A stretch of 64,000 bases of DNA, taken from Alishewanella jeotgali KCTC 22429 (GTDB lineage Bacteria; Pseudomonadota; Gammaproteobacteria; Enterobacterales; Alteromonadaceae). Shown here in pieces: positions 50,652-59,264 of this stretch (its first letter is position 1; every line of letters starts with the position of its first letter). The position numbers and the translations under genes are program-made. The notes under the pieces were generated by a model. It had not been told where the DNA came from, made no database searches, and was given only the letters and a program-made list of their open reading frames with translations. The stretch spans positions 54,180-118,179 of the forward strand of contig NZ_AHTH01000004.1 of NCBI RefSeq assembly GCF_000245735.1. Direction: 5' to 3'.

Positions 50652-53009
50652 GTGCGACATTTTAACGTCAATTTGCTCACCCTGGCGGTGATCAGCGCCC
50701 TCAGCTTTCAAGCCCTGGCCGACCAAACCACGACACAAGCAGCATCACAGGATGCCGGACTGGCCGATGAAAAAGCCGTAGAAGTGATTTCTGTATTGGG
50801 TAAGCGCGTTAGCTATGCCAATAACACTACGGATGAAAATATGAAGCTGTTACAGGCGCCAATTGGCAACGTAATGGATCTGATTAATAATTTACCCGGT
50901 ATTAACGTTGGTCAGGGTGATGCCTTTGGTAGCGATGATTACACCACTACCATCAGCATGCGTGGCTTTGTCATTGACCGCGCCGACCAGCAACTGGGCA
51001 TTACTATAGACGGTATCCCGAATGGCGGCTCGGCCTACGCAGGTGGTAGCAAAGCCAACCGCTATCTGGATGTTGAGAACACCCGTCTGGTTGAAGTTGG
51101 TCAGGGCAGCGCCGATATCGCGTCCGCCTCACTGGATGCCCTGGGCGGTACCCTAAACTTTGTCTCTGATAATCCACAAACCGAAGCCGGTGCCCGCTTT
51201 GCTTATACCAGCGGCAGCCATAATGCCCGTCGCTACTTTGCCCGCTATGATACAGGCCAGATCGGCAACACCACGGCCTATTTCAGCGTGTCAGACAGCT
51301 TTAATAATCGCTGGATGGGTACCGGCAGTAATGGCCACGCAGATCGCCTGCACCTAGAACTAAAAACCGTCACCGAACTGGATAAAGCGCGCATCACGAC
51401 CCGTTTATCCTATGACGATGCGCATGAAGACAACTATCAGCCGGTTTCTCTGGCGCACTTTAAACGCACGCCTCGCTGGGATGGCTTAACCACCGTTTGG
51501 ACCGGTGATCCCGAAATCGATCAAAACTTTGCTGAAGCCTGGTCTACACTGCGTGAAAATACGCTGTTTTATGTGAAAACCGAGTGGTATCTGTCGGATA
51601 ATCTGGAGCTGGATATTACCCCTTACCTGCACCTGCAAAATGGTCGCGGTGACTGGTTACCACCGTTTCAGGTGTATGCCACTGACGCCAACGGCAACCG
51701 CCTGAATAAAGGCGCTGGTGTCCGTCGTCAAAACTATACCCATGTTACCGCCGCCGGCATTCCGATCCTGGATGGTAATAATAACCAGCCGGGTGCCAAG
51801 CGCGTGTCATCATACCGGCACACCCACTATGATAAAACCCGCTACGGTACTACTGCCAACCTGACCTGGGATCTGGATAACCACCGTTTGCGCAGTGGTG
51901 TCTGGCTGGAATCACAGCAACGTAACCAAACCCGCGACTGGCATGATGTTGTCGATCCGCGGGTTTCCTACGAGTTTAATGCTCAGCCATACTGGGTACA
52001 TTTTGATGACGACTATAAACACAACGTCGCCAAATTCTATCTGCAGGATCAAATCACTCTGGGTGATCTGCAGCTAACCCTTGGGGTGCAAAAATACCTG
52101 GTCGATATCAGCCGTACCGACAACTTAAATGGTAAGGGCAAGGACAAAATTGACAGTAACTCATCCGTGTTACCCAGTGCCGGTGTGGTTTATGCCCTGA
52201 ACAACAATCTGGAGCTATTTGCCGGCTATTCGAAGAACTTTAAAGCCATTGCCGACAGTATCCTCGAAGGCAAGGCGGCAGCCGAGCTGCAAAACCTGAA
52301 GCCGGAAACTGCGACCAATATGGATCTGGGGATCCGCTATTTCGGTCAGCAGTTTAGCTTCTCCACCGCTATCTATAATGTCAAATTTAACGACCGGGTG
52401 GTATTACTGCGTTATGCCACCGCAGCCGATGGTACGCCAAACTATCTGGCCGCCGGTGATGGTAACTTTGACAACGTCGGTGGTGTTAATGCCCGCGGTA
52501 TGGAAAGCAGCCTCGACTGGCGTCTTAGCCAAAACCTGAGCCTGACCAGTTCTTTAACGCTTAACCGTGCCGAGTACTCGCAAGATGTACTGGCCAGTAA
52601 AACCACGCCGGCCGGTGCTCCGGTATTGGTAAGGGATTACCGTAAAGGCGATAAACTGGCGGGTATTCCGGAGAAAATGTTGTCATTAGCGCTGAACTAT
52701 CACGATGGTAACTACCGTGCTGGTGTAAGTGCTAAGTATGTTGATAGCTATTTTGGTGCCGCAAAACACACCTTTGCCAGCGACGGCAGCGAAGTGTGGA
52801 ACCGCGACAAACTGCCTACCCACACCCTGCTAAATGCCTATCTGGGCTACGAAAAAGCCCTGGATAACAGCAGTTTCTTTAGCGGCGTAGATTTAGCTTT
52901 TGTGATCAATAACCTGACCGACAAAGACTACATCACCGGTGGCAGCGAAGGCGCTTACCTGATTGGCGCCGGCCGCACTGCCAGCTTTACTGTAAGTTTA
53001 AACTTCTAG
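50652..53009 (+). CDS. TonB-dependent outer-membrane receptor
   Basis: 785 aa with signal peptide (LAVISALSFQALAD), a plug domain (about 45-165: NVMDLINNLPGINVGQGDAF, ISMRGF, ITIDGIPNG) and a 22-strand barrel ending in Phe (ASFTVSLNF). A short TonB box-like segment AVEVISVLGKR lies at residues 41-51. The start is GTG with GGAG 7 nt before it. The ligand is unknown: the sequence is of the FecA/siderophore-receptor type, but the tight association with a secreted phosphodiesterase suggests uptake of a phosphorus compound; this is inferred from context. Confidence 0.93.
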   Translation: MRHFNVNLLTLAVISALSFQALADQTTTQAASQDAGLADEKAVEVISVLGKRVSYANNTTDENMKLLQAPIGNVMDLINNLPGINVGQGDAFGSDDYTTTISMRGFVIDRADQQLGITIDGIPNGGSAYAGGSKANRYLDVENTRLVEVGQGSADIASASLDALGGTLNFVSDNPQTEAGARFAYTSGSHNARRYFARYDTGQIGNTTAYFSVSDSFNNRWMGTGSNGHADRLHLELKTVTELDKARITTRLSYDDAHEDNYQPVSLAHFKRTPRWDGLTTVWTGDPEIDQNFAEAWSTLRENTLFYVKTEWYLSDNLELDITPYLHLQNGRGDWLPPFQVYATDANGNRLNKGAGVRRQNYTHVTAAGIPILDGNNNQPGAKRVSSYRHTHYDKTRYGTTANLTWDLDNHRLRSGVWLESQQRNQTRDWHDVVDPRVSYEFNAQPYWVHFDDDYKHNVAKFYLQDQITLGDLQLTLGVQKYLVDISRTDNLNGKGKDKIDSNSSVLPSAGVVYALNNNLELFAGYSKNFKAIADSILEGKAAAELQNLKPETATNMDLGIRYFGQQFSFSTAIYNVKFNDRVVLLRYATAADGTPNYLAAGDGNFDNVGGVNARGMESSLDWRLSQNLSLTSSLTLNRAEYSQDVLASKTTPAGAPVLVRDYRKGDKLAGIPEKMLSLALNYHDGNYRAGVSAKYVDSYFGAAKHTFASDGSEVWNRDKLPTHTLLNAYLGYEKALDNSSFFSGVDLAFVINNLTDKDYITGGSEGAYLIGAGRTASFTVSLNF

Positions 53010-53063
53010 TAATAACCCACCTCTTATGCTTATGGAGGTGGTTTAAGATTAACTACCAGATAG

Positions 53064-53090
53064 CGGCCTGCTCTGCAGGCCGTTTTTTTT
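53064..53090 (+). terminator. Strong terminator after the TonB-receptor gene
   Basis: Eight-bp perfect stem CGGCCTGC / GCAGGCCG with a TCT loop followed by eight T residues. The T-run ends at the stop codon of the convergent gene. A second weaker hairpin CCACCTC / GAGGTGG lies at 53017-53041. Confidence 0.9.
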
Positions 53091-53452
53091 CAGCCCAAAT
53101 AACCCTGCTGCTGATAATACGCCAAACCAGCCGCTGTTAAGGAGGCTAGCTCTGCAAATAACTCAGGCTCGACGGTTTTAAAATTAAAACAGGATTTGCC
53201 CTGCATCCGCGCCCGCAACGCCGCTGAAATACCATCTAACAGTTCGGGCGCCAGATAAATCGGCATCAAATGGTAGCTGACATAGTTTTTCTTTAGTTGC
53301 ACCGCACCGAAAAACAGTGGCTTTTTATTCTGTTGCAAAAAGGCAGTATCCAGATATAACTGCTCTGGCTCATCATGCGTTACTACCAGAACAGCAGCAT
53401 GCTGCGCCAGCAGTGGCCGTAACGCCTGATACACCTGTTCTAAATTTGCCAT
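53090..53452 (-). CDS. DUF1801-like protein
   Basis: I chose the ATG with GAGGAG just upstream, giving 120 aa (MANLEQVYQALRPL); the frame is open 48 codons further but overlaps the next gene out of frame and is unlikely to be translated. Domain pieces LFFGAVQLKKNYVSYHLMPIY and GKSCFNFKTVEPELFAELASL (each shown once) match DUF1801-type small domains, fold-related to frataxin/YdhG. Cytosolic; function unknown. Lies 25 bp downstream of the acetyltransferase and may be cotranscribed. Confidence 0.8.
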   Translation of the reverse strand: MANLEQVYQALRPLLAQHAAVLVVTHDEPEQLYLDTAFLQQNKKPLFFGAVQLKKNYVSYHLMPIYLAPELLDGISAALRARMQGKSCFNFKTVEPELFAELASLTAAGLAYYQQQGYLG

Positions 53453-53477
53453 CGTCACTCCTCGGGCAACAAGCTCC

Positions 53478-54080
53478 CTAGCCAACATTAGTGCGGCGCA
53501 GCAAATATTCCAGATGGGCGCGCACCTCTGGCCACTCTGCCTGATGCAGGCTATACATGACGGTGTCGCGGATAGTACCGTCACGCCGCAATGCATGGCC
53601 GCGGATCACGCCGTCCTTTTTCGCGCCCAGCCGTTCAATAGCGCGCTGGCTGGCAAAGTTAAAGTTATCCGTCCGCCAACCGACCACATTACAACCCAGC
53701 GTATCAAAAGCATGACTAAGCAACAGTAGCTTACAACAGGTATTAACATGGCTGCGCTGCACACTTTTGGCATACCAGGTATAGCCAATTTCTAATCGTT
53801 TCACCTCGGGTAAGATATCATGGTAACTGGTGGTTCCCAGTACCTTACCGCTGCTGGCCTCAATTACAGCAAAGGCAAAGCGCTGCCCGGCCGCCCGGCT
53901 TTGCAGGGCGCGTTCAATATAGCCGCGTGTATCTTCTGCGGTCGGCACCGAGGTAACACGCAGTTGCCATAACTCACCATCAGCCGCTGCCGCTTGCAAG
54001 CCGGCTTCGTGTTCAAGTGCCAGCGGCTCCAGGCGCACATCGTCCCGCTGTAATATTACCGGCCGAACAAAAGTCATCAT
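53478..54080 (-). CDS. GNAT-family N-acetyltransferase (RimJ/RimL type)
   Basis: 200 aa. Typical segments: LEPLALEHEAGL, FAVIEASSGKVLGTTSYHDI, LEIGYTWYAKSVQRSHVNT and AFDTLGCNVVGWRTDNFNFASQRAIERLGAKKDG (parts), the last being the C-terminal RimL-like block N-x-x-S-x-x-x-I-x-x-L-G. Two adjacent ATG codons occur; the second, three bases later, has the better distance to AAGGAAG. Substrate unknown. First of the series of accessory genes read leftward. Confidence 0.88.
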   Translation of the reverse strand: MMTFVRPVILQRDDVRLEPLALEHEAGLQAAAADGELWQLRVTSVPTAEDTRGYIERALQSRAAGQRFAFAVIEASSGKVLGTTSYHDILPEVKRLEIGYTWYAKSVQRSHVNTCCKLLLLSHAFDTLGCNVVGWRTDNFNFASQRAIERLGAKKDGVIRGHALRRDGTIRDTVMYSLHQAEWPEVRAHLEYLLRRTNVG

Positions 54081-54186
54081 CTTCCTTATTTAGTCACGTG
54101 TTAACACTAAGTCGTAAAATCGACCAACGCAGCACCAAGTATTCGATGCGCACACTCATCACAGCTATACTCACTTTACGCTTTGG

Positions 54187-54795
54187 TCAGTCAGGTCGAG
54201 CCACATTGCATACTTTGGTTTTGGCGACATAGTCATGCAGGCATCTTCTCTGCTTACCAAAAATCATCAAGGGGTTTATAAAACCAACTATGATCTGGCC
54301 GATAATCGTTAATTGATGTGTAATCGTGACCGGCAGCATCCGTAAGAAGACGATTCTTTTCCAATCAGCTTTGGTACCATCGAGGTTCTCAATTCTGATA
54401 GACATTAAATACTTACCAATGGTTTGAGCGTTGGTGTAAAGCAGATAACCATGCAAAACGGCAACCACTACAAAGCCATATAATATACTGCCGAGAATAA
54501 GCGACAACGTTGGCTGCCGAAAGGCGTCCAGGCCAACGTAAAGAATCATTGGTATACAGGCGATTGCATTAATCAATCCATCAACGACTACGGCAAATAA
54601 CCTATCAACTCGAGATGCCAAACTCCCTGCCGGATTAGGATTAAGGGTAACTTGCGGTGGCAGCTCTTTTTCCTTTTCAGCGATACGTTGATCGATTTCC
54701 CGAGCGCGGTCCGGATAGGCCTCTCGATCTATCGATTCGGCCACAGAATATAATTCATCCAAAGAGTATTTTGAAAAATCAACATCCAATTCCAT
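54187..54795 (-). CDS. RDD-family membrane protein (paralogue 1)
   Basis: 202 aa. An N-terminal helical segment (FSKYSLDELYSVAESIDREAYPDR, in parts) is followed by an RDD domain: Arg in SLASRVDRLFAVVVDGLIN, the Asp pair equivalent here RVDR/VDG, NAQTIGKYLMSIRIEN, and a final LHDYVAKTKV. Four membrane segments. RDD proteins are of unknown or transport-related function. The same N-terminal helix, Y-S-x-x-[ED]-L-x-x-A-x-x-x-I-D-x-E-A-Y-P, occurs in the paralogue 3.6 kb away, so the two share origin. AAGGAAG precedes the ATG. Confidence 0.87.
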   Translation of the reverse strand: MELDVDFSKYSLDELYSVAESIDREAYPDRAREIDQRIAEKEKELPPQVTLNPNPAGSLASRVDRLFAVVVDGLINAIACIPMILYVGLDAFRQPTLSLILGSILYGFVVVAVLHGYLLYTNAQTIGKYLMSIRIENLDGTKADWKRIVFLRMLPVTITHQLTIIGQIIVGFINPLMIFGKQRRCLHDYVAKTKVCNVARPD

Positions 54796-54886
54796 TCTAC
54801 AACTTCCTTTTTATAAATAGCGGCCTGTTAAATTCAGGTCTTAGATTGAGCTTAGTAAGAGTGATTATTCAAAGATTACACAGCAA

Positions 54887-55300
54887 TCAAGCTTTAACGG
54901 CCTTATTGCTACGTACCAAAAAGTAAAAACACGCAGCCAGCAGCAGATAACGCGGTAGCATAACCAGCAGATTATCCAAAATGATGGGCTGAGCTTGTAG
55001 CGTAAAGTACAACTGCGTTAACACCAAAGGAGCTAACAGCAACAAATAACAGCTAACATCAGGCTTTTTAATCAATAATTTAACCACAAAAGCCAAGATT
55101 AAGAAGGCGGCAGTCAAAGGTACTGCGATGGTCAGTACATCAACCAGGGTAAAAGCAAGCACCGTTGATACCTGCGCCAGGGGTCTAAGCAGCTCAGCCG
55201 GGATAGCGATAGCTGCGCCAACGCCAATAATCCAAAGCGCTGCATACGCCAGCACCAAACCTAGGATAAGGGCGGTAGCCCGATTTTTTAGTTGTTCCAT
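54887..55300 (-). CDS. Small membrane protein, function unknown
   Basis: 137 aa with four hydrophobic segments (about 12-32, 45-72, 82-100, 112-130). Basic C-terminal tail RSNKAVKA faces the cytosol by the positive-inside rule. The arrangement resembles DUF2975-type proteins, which often pair with a YozG-like regulator, but no regulator is present, so I keep it as unknown. AAGGTG stands 8 nt before the ATG. Confidence 0.75.
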   Translation of the reverse strand: MEQLKNRATALILGLVLAYAALWIIGVGAAIAIPAELLRPLAQVSTVLAFTLVDVLTIAVPLTAAFLILAFVVKLLIKKPDVSCYLLLLAPLVLTQLYFTLQAQPIILDNLLVMLPRYLLLAACFYFLVRSNKAVKA

Positions 55301-55422
55301 AACATTTCACCTTATTATATTCATAGCCTGGCGGCTGCATTCACCATGCTTATTCACCATGATATGAGCTAAAAGCCGTTACAACGGCAGCTACTGCAGT
55401 TATAACCGGGTACCAGCAAACA

Positions 55423-55761
55423 TTAGAGCAAGCGAGTTCCCAGCGGCACCTCCTGATCCGGCACACAAAGCGCGACATCGCCGGCCGCGTTATGAAAACC
55501 GGTTACCAAACACTCTGACATCAGCGGGCCAATCTGCTTGGCAGGAAAATTGGTTACCGCTACCACCAGCCGGCCAACAAGCTCATCTGGTTGATACAGT
55601 ACGGTAATTTGCGCACTCGACTTGCGTACCCCAATCGCCTCGCCGAAATCTACTTCCAGAATATAGGCCGGCTTACGTGCCTGCGCAAAGACTTTAGCAC
55701 TGATGATGCGGCCAACCCGTAGCTCTACCTGCAAAAAATCTTCAAAACTAATGGTTTTCAT
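55423..55761 (-). CDS. CsaA-like tRNA-binding-domain protein
   Basis: A 112-aa single OB-fold protein of the EMAP/tRNA-bind type: FEDFLQVELRVGRIISAKVF, AYILEVDFGEAIGVRKSSAQIT (each shown once), VAVTNFPAKQIGPLMSECLV and the ending VPLGTRLL. Bacillus CsaA acts as a chaperone for export; proteobacterial members are poorly studied. Cytosolic; probably a dimer. GGAG stands 5 nt before the ATG. Confidence 0.9.
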   Translation of the reverse strand: MKTISFEDFLQVELRVGRIISAKVFAQARKPAYILEVDFGEAIGVRKSSAQITVLYQPDELVGRLVVAVTNFPAKQIGPLMSECLVTGFHNAAGDVALCVPDQEVPLGTRLL

Positions 55762-55825
55762 ACGGCTCCGTTAATCTATTATCCGCTCGTGTTGCTTGCC
55801 ATAGCATCACAAGGTTGAACTCATC

Positions 55826-57034
55826 CTACTCGTTTCGCGGCGCAGTATCTTTATCTGAGCGATTAAACAACCACAACATCGCCTGGCGGTAACTCTCCGT
55901 ACTACTGGCAGCATGAGTCCCGTTATCTAATGTAATCACTCGAGTTTGCCATGGTGCCTCGGCTTCAGTCTGCCAGTGTTGCTGCCAGTTTAACGCTGCC
56001 TGACGTAGTTTGGGCCAATCCCGTGCACCACTGGTGAGCACCAGACCCAGATCTGGCTTCGTTGCGGACGGCGGCGCGCTAAAAAACATCGCGGCTCCCG
56101 GCTCAAAGGTCGGATTACTGGCTATTCGCCCCCAGAACAAATCAGGCTGGGTAAACGCAGAATAAAGTACAAAATACCCTCCCCGACTCTGACCAAATAA
56201 AATTTGTTTGCCACTATCAATTCGATAACGTCTGGCCACCTCTGGCATTAATTCCAACTCCAGAAAACGCTGAAAGGCCGGTGCGCCACCTTGTTCTACC
56301 GAGGCATCAGCTGTCGGCGCCGAAAAATCATAACTGCGTTTATTTACGCTACTGTCAAAAGCGCCATAGGCAATACCGACGATAATGGCTTCCGGTAAGT
56401 CCTCATCATAAGTTAGGAATAAATGATTTGCCGCCAGGATCGGAAACAGTGAATCACCATCCAACAGATAAACCACCGGGTAGCGGGTCGTTGCGGTGTC
56501 ATAATCGGCAGGTAGACGCACATAAATATGAAAAGGTCTGTTGACCTCGGCAGAATCGAATTTAAAGTAGTCGCCCTTTAATGCCGGCAGAAAACTTAAC
56601 GGCGCGCCAGCCGGCGCTGATATATTTTTTAGTATTGCCAATAAGATAGCAACACCCAGCATTAAGGCAGCCCCCCCAATAAACGCCAGATAGTGGCGAG
56701 AGGCGCTAACCGCTTTCGCAGCAAAATGACGATGCCATTGCCAGGGTAGCAAGAGTAGCGGCAGTGACGTCAGCACCAATAACCAACCAAAGCCAGTAAA
56801 GGCCCTGGCGGAAAAAACGTATTCAGCGCTATAGATAAATGCCAGACCGACCAGCATCCGGATCACAATTTCCAGATAATGCAGCCGAGCAGAGCTGGCA
56901 AAACCGAGCAAAAAAGACTGCGCTTGCTGGGGTCGCAACAGCGCCACTAGCCCAAGCGCAACCAGATAGCCGCCAGTCAGGCTTACGAGTAGTAACGCCA
57001 ACAAAGCAATCATTTCATTAATAATCTGTGCCAA
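55826..57034 (-). CDS. Membrane-anchored esterase (EsteraseD/IroE-like alpha/beta hydrolase)
   Basis: 402 aa. The first 140 residues hold four membrane segments (about 10-32, 54-72, 83-97, 117-135) like a small DoxX-type membrane unit; residues 150-395 are an esterase of the PF00756 type: FHIYVRLPADYD, RYPVVYLLDGDSLF, nucleophile elbow GQSRGG with Ser283 and a C-terminal His in NGTHAAS. The hydrolase should face the periplasm. The listed start is a TTG; an ATG seven codons later is equally possible, and neither has a strong ribosome-binding site. Substrate unknown; related enzymes cleave siderophore or acyl esters. Confidence 0.85.
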   Translation of the reverse strand: MAQIINEMIALLALLLVSLTGGYLVALGLVALLRPQQAQSFLLGFASSARLHYLEIVIRMLVGLAFIYSAEYVFSARAFTGFGWLLVLTSLPLLLLPWQWHRHFAAKAVSASRHYLAFIGGAALMLGVAILLAILKNISAPAGAPLSFLPALKGDYFKFDSAEVNRPFHIYVRLPADYDTATTRYPVVYLLDGDSLFPILAANHLFLTYDEDLPEAIIVGIAYGAFDSSVNKRSYDFSAPTADASVEQGGAPAFQRFLELELMPEVARRYRIDSGKQILFGQSRGGYFVLYSAFTQPDLFWGRIASNPTFEPGAAMFFSAPPSATKPDLGLVLTSGARDWPKLRQAALNWQQHWQTEAEAPWQTRVITLDNGTHAASSTESYRQAMLWLFNRSDKDTAPRNE

Positions 57035-57303
57035 TAAAAATTCCGAGTTTATTGCTCAACCGGCTTGTCACTCTATCACCTGCGCGTAACGCCCCAGGTT
57101 GCTTACATACTGATGAGCACGGCGTAAATGACAACGCCGATTAATCTAACAGTAGCGCAATAAATACGCCAGCCAATGGCAAGTCAAACCCGACCAAACA
57201 GAGTATCCAAGCTCGCGGCTCTGATTTTGGCGACATGATTAAGCTGTAACACCGGCGATACTGAAAACAGCGTACAGATGGCGCGCCAGCCATCTATATG
57301 CGT

Positions 57304-57525
57304 TTAGTTTTTCTCTTCTATAGCCTTTACTCTGGCCCGGATATCGTTGATCACTAAAAAGGCGCCAAAGAACACAGCACCAAAGATCGCAGCAGCGAAA
57401 AGTCCAAAGATGGCGCCGAAAAAGCCGCCGCTTTGCCAGCCGGCAACCAGGCCAACCAACAAAAATAGCCACAGACCAATTTCCAGCAGCACGGTATAAA
57501 GGTTAATAACGATTTTAGATAACAT
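57304..57525 (-). CDS. Small membrane protein, function unknown
   Basis: 73 aa with two membrane segments (residues 8-29 and 33-57, GGFFGAIFGLFAAAIFGAVFF) and a short charged C-terminal helix (NDIRARVKAIEEKN). AAGGAAATACT before ATG is a good ribosome-binding site, the main argument for a real gene. Flanked by gaps of about 220-270 bp in which I see no gene. Confidence 0.7.
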   Translation of the reverse strand: MLSKIVINLYTVLLEIGLWLFLLVGLVAGWQSGGFFGAIFGLFAAAIFGAVFFGAFLVINDIRARVKAIEEKN

Positions 57526-57746
57526 AGTATTTCCTTCTTTCCCCCGGTTATTGTTTTCCGTATAAGTATCAGCGAGGGTTACTGACCTTATTACTTATTA
57601 GCGATACTGCAGCTGAACATGCGTTGCTTGGTAATTTGCGCCTTAAAAGAGCAAACAATGCCCTGAGAATACTTATACTTTTGGCCTTTGCTATAACCTT
57701 TTCTCCATTCTTAGCAACGGCCAGATATCGTGGTTGGGAATACAGG

Positions 57747-58052
57747 TTAAAACACCAATCTGCCAATAAAACCGGCAACGACTAACAGCACACCGATAAG
57801 TAAAAGCTTTTCTGAAAATATTTCTCTGCTGTTTCGCATGGTTAGTTTGAAAGCCTCAGAGAGTTTTAAAAACGCAAACTCAGGAATTAAAGCGAATGAG
57901 ACCAGCAGTAAAACACTACCAAAACCTGAAACCGTTTCGAAAGAAACTGCGCCATACTCATATACATTGATAACCGAGCCGGCAAAAACCACCGCAGCCG
58001 TCAGTAATAAGACGCCGGAAAAAATTTTATGCTTTCGTTCCTTGCCAAACAT
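57747..58052 (-). CDS. Small membrane protein, function unknown
   Basis: 101 aa; three hydrophobic segments (about 10-30, 42-60, 82-99) with a Lys/Arg-rich start MFGKERKHK. TTGGAG stands before the ATG. I do not recognise a family. Confidence 0.7.
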   Translation of the reverse strand: MFGKERKHKIFSGVLLLTAAVVFAGSVINVYEYGAVSFETVSGFGSVLLLVSFALIPEFAFLKLSEAFKLTMRNSREIFSEKLLLIGVLLVVAGFIGRLVF

Positions 58053-58152
58053 TTAAACCACTCCAATAGCCGTAGAGCCAAGCTTTGTTATATCGCGCAA
58101 AGTTTTCATCATCATCCTTTTATGTTGTTGTGTCCTTGGTCAAATTTATACA

Positions 58153-58310
58153 GCTCCACGAATCGGCACTTAGCGCGTAATTCAAGACCGAGCTTTGTTC
58201 GCTGCAATTTCTTCCAATCGTTCAGCCAACCAAACCTTGATAATTGACTGGCGGGTACCGCCGATCCGATTGGCCTCTTGATCAAGTGACTCAATCATCC
58301 AGGCAGGAAA
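58153..58310 (-). repeat. Direct repeat copy A (truncated antitoxin gene end)
   Basis: This 158-bp segment is nearly identical to copy B 3065 bp to the right, with four mismatches by my reading. It covers the 3' part of the BrnA/CopG-type antitoxin gene plus 29 bp behind its stop codon. Confidence 0.95.
58182..58310 (-). pseudogene. Truncated BrnA/CopG-family antitoxin gene
   Basis: In frame it encodes FPAWMIESLDQEANRIGGTR and onward to KARS, the same C-terminal 42 residues as the complete gene at 61247-61492 except for one Val to Gly change. The first 39 residues are missing; upstream of the break the frame meets a stop codon after about ten unrelated codons. Since the DNA-binding ribbon (RRVNVDFP) is lost, it is unlikely to repress its own promoter. 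Probable recombination remnant. Confidence 0.8.
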
Positions 58311-58377
58311 CAATTTAAGGGTCAACCAAATCTTTACGCGTTACTGTCTTTCATCCTGTCGTGGTTAGTGCCGCTTG

Positions 58378-59049
58378 TCAGATTCGAACCACCACGGTCT
58401 TACCGATAAAGTCATGAATTGCCCGGCGTTTGTCGTTAAACAGCATAGTGACAAATTCTGATACCGCCCAAACAAAAGCAAACACTCCGAATCCGAGCAC
58501 TAACAAAGCCAGATTTTCAGAAATATCGCCGTGCAGCTCAAACGAACCCCCCACCGTCAAAATCAGAAAGAACCAGACAATATTTAACCCCAAATTAACC
58601 GACTCTCTGCGCAGGGCTTGCGTTAGATTGATCTTTGTTTCGGTATCGTGATTGAGTACCTTTACACCCATCGCCATTTTGCCGAGCGTCTGCCCAAAAA
58701 AGCCATGCATCAGAATGGCGTAAATGGCGAATTGCAAACCGTTTACAGCCTGTAGAAAATTATCATTGGCATCGTATTCAATACCAAAAATTAAGCATTG
58801 CACATATAAAACAACAAAAAACACCAGGCCATCGAGCATCGCAGCAAAAAATCTGGGCCAGAAAGTTGAGTACTTACTGATCGGACGTTCTTCTTCTGGC
58901 ACCTCCCTGGGTTCTGCCGGTTGCACTCTGGTTTGTAACAGATTAACGATTTCCGCATAACGCTCAGGGTAGGCTTCTTTATCGATATGCTCTTTTGCAT
59001 CAAGCAGGTCTGAATATGAATATGAAGAAAAGTCTGGCTTATCAAACAT
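58378..59049 (-). CDS. RDD-family membrane protein (paralogue 2)
   Basis: 223 aa. N-terminal helix FSSYSYSDLLDAKEHIDKEA with YPERYAEI, then the RDD domain: STFWPRFFAAMLDGLVFFVV, GFFGQTLGKMAMGVKVLN and RRAIHDFIGKTVVV, with four membrane segments. Compared with the first RDD paralogue it keeps the Arg-Asp-Asp pattern better (PRFFAAMLDG, HDFIGKT). Function unknown. A weak AAGGA lies 12 nt from the ATG. Confidence 0.88.
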   Translation of the reverse strand: MFDKPDFSSYSYSDLLDAKEHIDKEAYPERYAEIVNLLQTRVQPAEPREVPEEERPISKYSTFWPRFFAAMLDGLVFFVVLYVQCLIFGIEYDANDNFLQAVNGLQFAIYAILMHGFFGQTLGKMAMGVKVLNHDTETKINLTQALRRESVNLGLNIVWFFLILTVGGSFELHGDISENLALLVLGFGVFAFVWAVSEFVTMLFNDKRRAIHDFIGKTVVVRI

Positions 59050-59141
59050 CTTGAAATACTATCCTTGTAGTGAAGAAAGCTCGCAACAGCAGCTTGTTAA
59101 AGGTTTGTTACATGTTATCCGAATATTAAAGTCTATTTTTT

Positions 59142-59264
59142 TCAGCTAATTTTCGGAACTAAAGCCAATATTAACGTCGCGATTGGGCCTAAAATTAATG
59201 AGTCTAGGAACCAAACTAAACTGCTACGATTTTTGCCCTGGGCCAGTACTGTATTGATCAGCAT
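59142..59264 (-). CDS. 40-aa membrane peptide, probably truncated member of a small membrane family
   Basis: Starts MLINTVLAQGKNRSSLVWFL and ends LVPKIS. The pattern AQGKNRSxxxWFLxSLxxGPIA is the usual C-terminal half of small two-segment membrane proteins, so the N-terminal half may have been lost. The ATG overlaps the TAA of the preceding decayed gene (TAATG) and GGGGAA stands 6-7 nt upstream, so translation is possible. Either a genuine short protein or a remnant fused behind the pseudogene. Confidence 0.45.
   Translation of the reverse strand: MLINTVLAQGKNRSSLVWFLDSLILGPIATLILALVPKIS

Noticed and set aside
57569..57778. 69-codon open frame on the minus strand
   Set aside because: It overlaps the better supported 101-aa gene, has no ribosome-binding site and no protein-like feature.
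58112..58294. Open frame of 60 codons on the minus strand over the antitoxin remnant
   Set aside because: It is in a different frame from the antitoxin homology; the same accidental frame pattern exists opposite the complete antitoxin gene.
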